DNA of 64,000 bases, from assembly GCF_030295405.1 (NCBI RefSeq), contig NZ_AP027080.1, positions 4,386,001 to 4,450,000 on the forward strand, in the 5' to 3' direction. This DNA comes from Mesoterricola silvestris (lineage in GTDB: Bacteria; Acidobacteriota; Holophagae; Holophagales; Holophagaceae). Of the stretch, positions 59,631-64,000 are shown piece by piece. A program made the translations under genes and the position numbers. Every line of letters starts with the position of its first letter. Within the stretch, counting starts at the first letter, position 1. Under the pieces are notes generated by a model that made no database searches, was not told where the DNA came from, and was given only the letters and a program-made list of their open reading frames with translations.

Positions 59631-61247
59631 TTACATCACGCCGCAGTTAGGTGGGGTCCCAGCGGGCTTAAGTTTCTCGAGCACGTCGGGGGCCAGTTCC
59701 GGTTGGTCTACCTTGGGCATCTCCGGGTTAATCCAGCGGAAGTTTTTGATCATGACCTGTTCGGCGTCCATGAGCCGTGTGGCGGTCTTCGTTTTGAACC
59801 GGATTTCCCAGCGCATGAACGGAACCAAGTCGAAGGCGCTCACTGTGGGGCAAGGCGTCTTGAGGGCCGTGGGGATGTCCATGTACTCGGTTCGGAGGAT
59901 CAATTCCTGCTTTGACGCCTCGACGATCGCGTCAGATGTGGTCGGGGTGGAGGATGGAACAAGGGCCTTGGGATCGCCACCCGTGAAGGCCACTTTAATG
60001 GAAGTCACATCCAGACCGGCTTCTGGGTTCACGAGGATCCCAGGATCCTTGGCGAGGGTAACCAGGAACCTCCCGGACGATCCCCCAGGCGTGACCTTGA
60101 CGGTGGGAGCGGTGGGAAAATTGAAGATCCCCCAGGGCACGGCCTGGACGGGGCGTTGCGCACGATTCGACGGTTTGCCTGGGTTCATGTAGAAGGCGTG
60201 GGCCCATAGCGGCAGAGCCCGTTCCAAGCCGCCCTTCAATTTGAGGTCGTACTCGCCCTTGAAAGCCAGGGGCTCCCATGGCGAGGCCGTATTGGCTCCC
60301 CCGAACCAAGCTTCTACGAACCCGGCCACCGCCATGGCATAGGGGAAGAAGCTTCCGACGCCGGACTTAATGAATGCCTGGACTGGCGGCTGCCAGGGTT
60401 TCCCCTTGTGCTTTTCGCTGGCCAACTCCTCGTACCAGTTCGTGACCGAGCGGTACTGCCTCAGGCCGTTCTCCAGCCCCACGGTTAGGCGGCCTGTGGG
60501 GTGGGCGGAGCTTCCCGAAATGGAGAGATCTTGGTTGTTTAGAGTCTGGAGGAGACTGAGACCGCCACCGCCCTGGAGGTCGATGGAGGTCTTCTCGATA
60601 CCGATGAGCTTGAAGAGAAGCACGGGATCCCGGTTGGCCAGCGCGGGGTCGTAACCCAGCATGTGGTAGTCGAAGACGGCCCAGTCCCCGGCCTTGAACA
60701 TGACGCAGGTGGACCGCTGCACGTCCGCAGGGGCATAGCTGTCCAAGAAGCAGCGCTCGGGATCCTGGAAGGTGAAACAGGCGATGGCGTTGGCGGCTGA
60801 CGCCCCTCCATCCACGAAGGACAGTTCACCGATGTAGAGGGAATCCGAGCGATCCAAGGCATTGTAGAGCATCACTCTGAAGATTCCGCGGAAGCGGTTG
60901 TAGAGCGTGAACAGGGGGAATGGAAGGGCCTGCTGGGGCGTCCCGAAGTCCCTGTGGACGAGGATCCACCCGTCCTCGGGGTTCATATCGGGCTCGGCTT
61001 TTGTGTATAGCCGGTTGCCGGGCGTATGGAACGGAACGTTAGCCTTGATGGGGGTGGGAGCTTCCCCGTGGACGGAAAAGGCAAGTTCGACGGCCTGCTC
61101 AGGCCTCCAGTCCCAGCGGGGGTCGAGGTTGGGATCATCGGCCGCCATGGCGCGGACCACCTGGCCCTGGCCCGGGGTCGCGGCGGCCAGGGTCAGGAGG
61201 AGGATGAACGTCCAGGGGCCAGGAACGCCTGAACGGAGGGTGAGCAT
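59631..61247 (-). CDS. Secreted protein of unknown function
   Basis: A 538-residue protein with a signal peptide (GPWTFILLLTLAAATPGQ). The mature part contains hydrophobic beta-strand-like stretches and a central segment RQYRSVTNWYEELASEKHKG. No motif is recognised. The ATG has AAGGAG about 7 nt upstream; the frame is open further upstream but overlaps the next gene antiparallel in frame usage and lacks a site. It lies 29 bp downstream of the FGE-domain lipoprotein gene in the same direction, so the two are probably co-transcribed. Confidence 0.7.
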   Translation of the reverse strand: MLTLRSGVPGPWTFILLLTLAAATPGQGQVVRAMAADDPNLDPRWDWRPEQAVELAFSVHGEAPTPIKANVPFHTPGNRLYTKAEPDMNPEDGWILVHRDFGTPQQALPFPLFTLYNRFRGIFRVMLYNALDRSDSLYIGELSFVDGGASAANAIACFTFQDPERCFLDSYAPADVQRSTCVMFKAGDWAVFDYHMLGYDPALANRDPVLLFKLIGIEKTSIDLQGGGGLSLLQTLNNQDLSISGSSAHPTGRLTVGLENGLRQYRSVTNWYEELASEKHKGKPWQPPVQAFIKSGVGSFFPYAMAVAGFVEAWFGGANTASPWEPLAFKGEYDLKLKGGLERALPLWAHAFYMNPGKPSNRAQRPVQAVPWGIFNFPTAPTVKVTPGGSSGRFLVTLAKDPGILVNPEAGLDVTSIKVAFTGGDPKALVPSSTPTTSDAIVEASKQELILRTEYMDIPTALKTPCPTVSAFDLVPFMRWEIRFKTKTATRLMDAEQVMIKNFRWINPEMPKVDQPELAPDVLEKLKPAGTPPNCGVM

Positions 61248-61276
61248 AGGGACTCCTTCGGGTTGGAGGAGGACGA

Positions 61277-62617
61277 TCAATCCTCCGGACTGAACCAAGG
61301 GCGCGTCGCGACCAACCTGAAACCCAGAAGGCTTGATCTCGACCACGCTGGAAACTCCTGGCGCGCCGCGCTGGGCCCGCCGGTATTGATGCCGTCCCCA
61401 CCCCGGGCAATAAAGTAGTCCCAGTCCCGGAGGGGCACCAGCCGCGCCGAACCATCCGTGGGCGCGCCCACGTAGTCTGGATAGGAAGCATCCGCGCACC
61501 ACTGGAAACCGAGACCGGAGAGGTCGTGGAGGCCCCAGGGGTTGGGCAGCTTGCTGCCCACGGGATGGCCCGGCGCGGGCGTTGCGGAGCGACGCCAGAA
61601 ATACTCGTCGAGGTGGGACTCGTCTGGACCGAAGAAGTAGCGAGTGGAGGTGCCCGCGCGGCAGGCGTACTCCCACATGGCTTCGGAGGGCAGGGCGAAG
61701 GCTTGGTTCGGGCAGCGGGGGGCGAGGGCCGGCAGAAACCTCTGAGTGATGTCCAGGTGGCTGACCTCGTCTACGGGGAAGGTAGGGTTCGCGGGCTTCT
61801 CGCCCTGGCCTCCCTTGGACACCGCCCACCACTGATCTCGAGTCGTGAGGTGCTTGGCCATGTAGAAGGCCGCCCGGAAGGTCACCCCATGGACAGGTCG
61901 GGGGAGTGGACCTCGCAGGGCCAGAAGGCCCTCCGTCTCCTCCGTGCCCATCTGGAAGGTGCCGGCGGGCATCAGGAGGAACTCGATTGGCTCGCATCCG
62001 GGGAGGTCCACCGTGAAGGTCGGCTCCGGGTATGAGAACGTCCGCACCACGGCCGTGTCCACCGCAGCGGTCAGGACGGGCTCCCAAGGTACCTTCCGGA
62101 TGCCGCCGTCCTCCACTTCCCCGGCCTGCAGGGTGTATGCCCCACGCTGGAGACCGCGGAGGGTGCACGGGGCCTGAACCACCTCCCGGTAGCCCCAGGG
62201 GCCCGTTACCGTGACCCAGACCCGCGCGAAGCGGAGCCCCCGGCTCCTAAGCAGGAGCGCGGGCTTCACATCCACGGTGACAGGGCGCGCAACCTCCTGG
62301 CCATCAGGGCTGGTGACGGTCAATGTGAAGGTGGTCGGGGTGTCCACGGTTACCCGGACTCCGACCCCCGAAGGCGCCTCCCCTGGCGCCGGTTTGATGT
62401 TTCCCCTGCCATGGCGGTAGACCGGCAACAGTTCGACCTCGCGGCCGCTTTCCACGCGTTCATCCGAAACGGTGAATCCCAGGATCTCCGGCGGAGGAAC
62501 CTGGTTGGAGTGGGGCTGCCAACAGCCCAAGAGGAAGGCCAGCAAAAGGGCAGGAAGCGCCGCGAGCAGTAAACGCGCAATGGACCGGAACGGCGATTGG
62601 CTCGGTTTTCCCATCAT
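61277..62617 (-). CDS. Lipoprotein with FGE-sulfatase (SUMF1-like) domain
   Basis: A 446-residue protein. The N-terminal membrane segment ends LLLAFLLGC, a lipobox. Residues about 20-200 are beta-rich (Ig-like). The C-terminal domain (about 200-440) is SUMF1-type: IEFLLMPAGTFQMGTEETEG, AFYMAKHLTTRDQWWAVSKG, LPSEAMWEYACRAGTSTRYFF (split as typical FGE blocks), NPWGLHDLSG and LLGFRLVATRPW. Formylglycine-enzyme cysteines are not both obvious, so it may bind rather than oxidise. AGGAG precedes the tandem ATGATG start. Confidence 0.85.
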   Translation of the reverse strand: MMGKPSQSPFRSIARLLLAALPALLLAFLLGCWQPHSNQVPPPEILGFTVSDERVESGREVELLPVYRHGRGNIKPAPGEAPSGVGVRVTVDTPTTFTLTVTSPDGQEVARPVTVDVKPALLLRSRGLRFARVWVTVTGPWGYREVVQAPCTLRGLQRGAYTLQAGEVEDGGIRKVPWEPVLTAAVDTAVVRTFSYPEPTFTVDLPGCEPIEFLLMPAGTFQMGTEETEGLLALRGPLPRPVHGVTFRAAFYMAKHLTTRDQWWAVSKGGQGEKPANPTFPVDEVSHLDITQRFLPALAPRCPNQAFALPSEAMWEYACRAGTSTRYFFGPDESHLDEYFWRRSATPAPGHPVGSKLPNPWGLHDLSGLGFQWCADASYPDYVGAPTDGSARLVPLRDWDYFIARGGDGINTGGPSAARQEFPAWSRSSLLGFRLVATRPWFSPED

Positions 62618-62845
62618 CCGGATGCTCCTGGTGCTGGCCTTGCCCCATACCTGGGAACATGGTTCCGCCCTAGGTGAGGTTCCCCGGCCGACGCGGGGCT
62701 TGGAGGTTCTTAATCTCTTGTGGGCCCATGGATTATTTATGGACGTTTTATTCCCGGGACTTATATTGGTCGCGCGAGGATCCGCCGGCGCCGGGAAGGG
62801 AGAACTGGCGGCGGGGCGGGGGTCCCGCGGCTCATGGAGGCGACC

Positions 62846-63235
62846 ATGGAGAAGAGGCTGCATCCCCGCATTTCCACGGAGAAGACCTGCACGGCACGGT
62901 TCAGGGTGGGGGACCGGACCTGGACCGGGGAGGAGCTGCGGGACCTGGGGGCCCGCGGCTGCGGCATCCGGGTCCCGCTGGCGGACCTGGGGCTCCTGGC
63001 GCCGGGCGCGGTGGTCGAGTCCCTGCGCCTTAGCCACCCCGGCGTTCCGCAGCAGCCGGTGAACGGGAAGGTGGTGTGGACCCGCCGGAACCGGCACCAC
63101 GGCAAGGAATTCGTGGACGCGGGGCTCGTGTTCACGGACCTGCCCGGGGCCTTCGCGGTGGAGCTGGAGGCCTACCTGAATCTCGCGGCGGTCAACAGCA
63201 CGCCGTTCATCGACATGTTCGGAATGCCGACCTGA
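62846..63235 (+). CDS. PilZ-domain protein
   Basis: A 129-residue single-domain PilZ protein. The c-di-GMP motif R-x3-R region is [11 protein letters not shown] and the D/N-x-S-x-x-G region appears as [12 protein letters not shown], with Ala in place of Ser. It probably senses cyclic di-GMP and acts on motility or surface functions. The ATG has GGAGG 5 nt upstream; the longer frame is not needed. The gap 62618-62845 is a divergent promoter region with an AT-rich core near 62730-62765. Confidence 0.85.
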   Translation: MEKRLHPRISTEKTCTARFRVGDRTWTGEELRDLGARGCGIRVPLADLGLLAPGAVVESLRLSHPGVPQQPVNGKVVWTRRNRHHGKEFVDAGLVFTDLPGAFAVELEAYLNLAAVNSTPFIDMFGMPT

Positions 63236-63276
63236 CCGCACCGCGGCGCGGGGCCCCTCGTAGATTTGCCCGGACT

Positions 63277-63300
63277 CTGGTAAAAAGAAATTTTCACCAG
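63277..63300 (+). promoter_or_regulatory. AU-rich leader hairpin with GNRA tetraloop before htpG
   Basis: CTGGT-A-AAAA, loop GAAA, TTTT-C-ACCAG: five base pairs, an A-C mismatch and four A-U pairs closed by a GNRA tetraloop. It ends at the edge of the GGGAGC ribosome site of htpG. A heat-sensitive leader (RNA thermometer) or a protein operator would both fit; this is an inference. Confidence 0.4.
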
Positions 63301-63312
63301 GGAGCGCCCCGC

Positions 63313-64000
63313 ATGTCCGAAAAGCACGTCTTCAAGAGTGAACTCCAGCAGATCCTCAACCTGATCACCCACAGCCTCTACTCCCACAAGGAGATCTTCC
63401 TCCGGGAGCTCATCAGCAACGCCAGCGACGCCATCGACAAGATCCGCTTCAATTCGCTGCAGAACGATCCCCTGCTGGAGGGCGACCGGGACTGGAAGAT
63501 CCGCCTCGTGGTGGACAAGGAGGCCCGCACCCTCACCGTGTCGGACAACGGCATCGGCATGGACCACGACGCCCTGGTGGAGAACCTGGGCACCATCGCG
63601 AAGTCCGGCACCAAGGCCTTCCTGGAGAGCCTCAAGCAGGCCGATGCCGCTGCCAAGCCGGGGCTCATCGGGCAGTTCGGGGTGGGGTTCTATTCCGCCT
63701 TCATGGTGGCCGACAAGGTGACCGTGATCTCCCGCCCCGCCGGAGCGCAGGGCGCGATGAAGTGGGAATCCGACGGCCTCGGGGAATTCACCGTGGACCC
63801 CGCGGAACGGGCCGGGCGCGGCACCGACGTGGTGCTCCACCTCAAGGAGGAGGAGAAGGAGTTCCTGGCGGAGTACCGCCTGCGGTCCATCGTCAAGCAG
63901 TTCTCCGACTTCATCGAGCACCCGGTGGTCATCGACGCGGACAAGGGCGAAGGCAAGACCGAGGAGGAGACCCTCAATTCCCGCAAGGCGCTCTGGCTGC
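63313..64000 (+). CDS. htpG: Molecular chaperone HtpG (Hsp90), 3'-partial
   Basis: The first 229 residues of bacterial Hsp90, cut by the window end. The GHKL ATP-binding motifs are [35 protein letters not shown] and [16 protein letters not shown]. It folds or protects client proteins under stress. GGGAG lies just before the ATG and an AU-rich hairpin precedes it. Confidence 0.97.
   Translation, partial: MSEKHVFKSELQQILNLITHSLYSHKEIFLRELISNASDAIDKIRFNSLQNDPLLEGDRDWKIRLVVDKEARTLTVSDNGIGMDHDALVENLGTIAKSGTKAFLESLKQADAAAKPGLIGQFGVGFYSAFMVADKVTVISRPAGAQGAMKWESDGLGEFTVDPAERAGRGTDVVLHLKEEEKEFLAEYRLRSIVKQFSDFIEHPVVIDADKGEGKTEEETLNSRKALWL

Noticed and set aside
61277..62617. A genuine formylglycine-generating enzyme for sulfatases
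   Set aside because: No sulfatase gene is nearby, the catalytic cysteine pair is not evident and the protein is lipid-anchored with an extra domain.

Overview
The window is GC-rich DNA from a Gram-negative, respiring or anaerobic bacterium. I infer a member of the Acidobacteriota close to Holophagaceae (Geothrix or Mesoterricola-like). This rests on codon bias, the mixture of outer-membrane proteins, M16, M1 and S9 peptidases and an HdrABC-Flx complex, not on a marker-gene search. Strong Shine-Dalgarno sites (GGAGG or GGAG) and overlapping starts and stops (ATGA, TGATG, GTGA) made most start choices possible.

Layout. 1-6.8 kb: a pair of M16 peptidase genes, a thiol-redox cluster (dsbD, trxB, trxA) and a small lipoprotein pair. 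7.0-10.1 kb: a peroxide-defence unit, ahpC-ahpF-oxyR. 10.4-14.6 kb: two RibD/DHFR-like reductases, a 56-residue membrane peptide, a retropepsin-PDZ protein and a DUF4143 ATPase preceded by 23-bp iterated repeats. 14.6-34.1 kb: accessory DNA organised around initiator tRNA-fMet sequences. A decayed tRNA fragment lies at 14.6 kb, a mutated full-length copy at 25.7 kb and the intact gene at 34.05 kb. The first segment carries a TetR-controlled operon that looks like a small-molecule pathway without NRPS or PKS (thermostable-hemolysin family protein, AMP ligase, darcynin, AurF-like di-iron oxygenase, MFS exporter, TauD-like oxygenase), an IS3 remnant, the DarTG toxin-antitoxin and a SWIM protein. 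The second segment is a compact integrative element of about 8.3 kb. It has an 87-bp direct repeat at both ends, a tyrosine integrase, paired candidate arm sites, a HEPN-motif protein, a DUF4238 protein, a secreted protein and a Prim-Pol primase.

34.2-50.6 kb: core genes (M1 aminopeptidase, pyrF, rsmG, ybeY, yebC, motAB, trmN6, scpB, psd) mixed with envelope proteins. Two copies of a dispersed structured repeat lie at 40.0 and 46.3 kb. 50.7-57.3 kb: a seven-gene hdrCBA-flxDCBA operon, predicted to be an electron-bifurcating NADH dehydrogenase/heterodisulfide-reductase-type complex. 57.3-64 kb: an S9 peptidase, two secreted proteins including an FGE-sulfatase-domain lipoprotein, a PilZ protein and the start of htpG with an AU-rich leader hairpin.

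The best candidates for undescribed biology are the 15-21.6 kb biosynthetic operon, the HEPN/DUF4238 pair inside the initiator-tRNA element, the iterated repeats before the DUF4143 ATPase, and the two dispersed structured repeat families.
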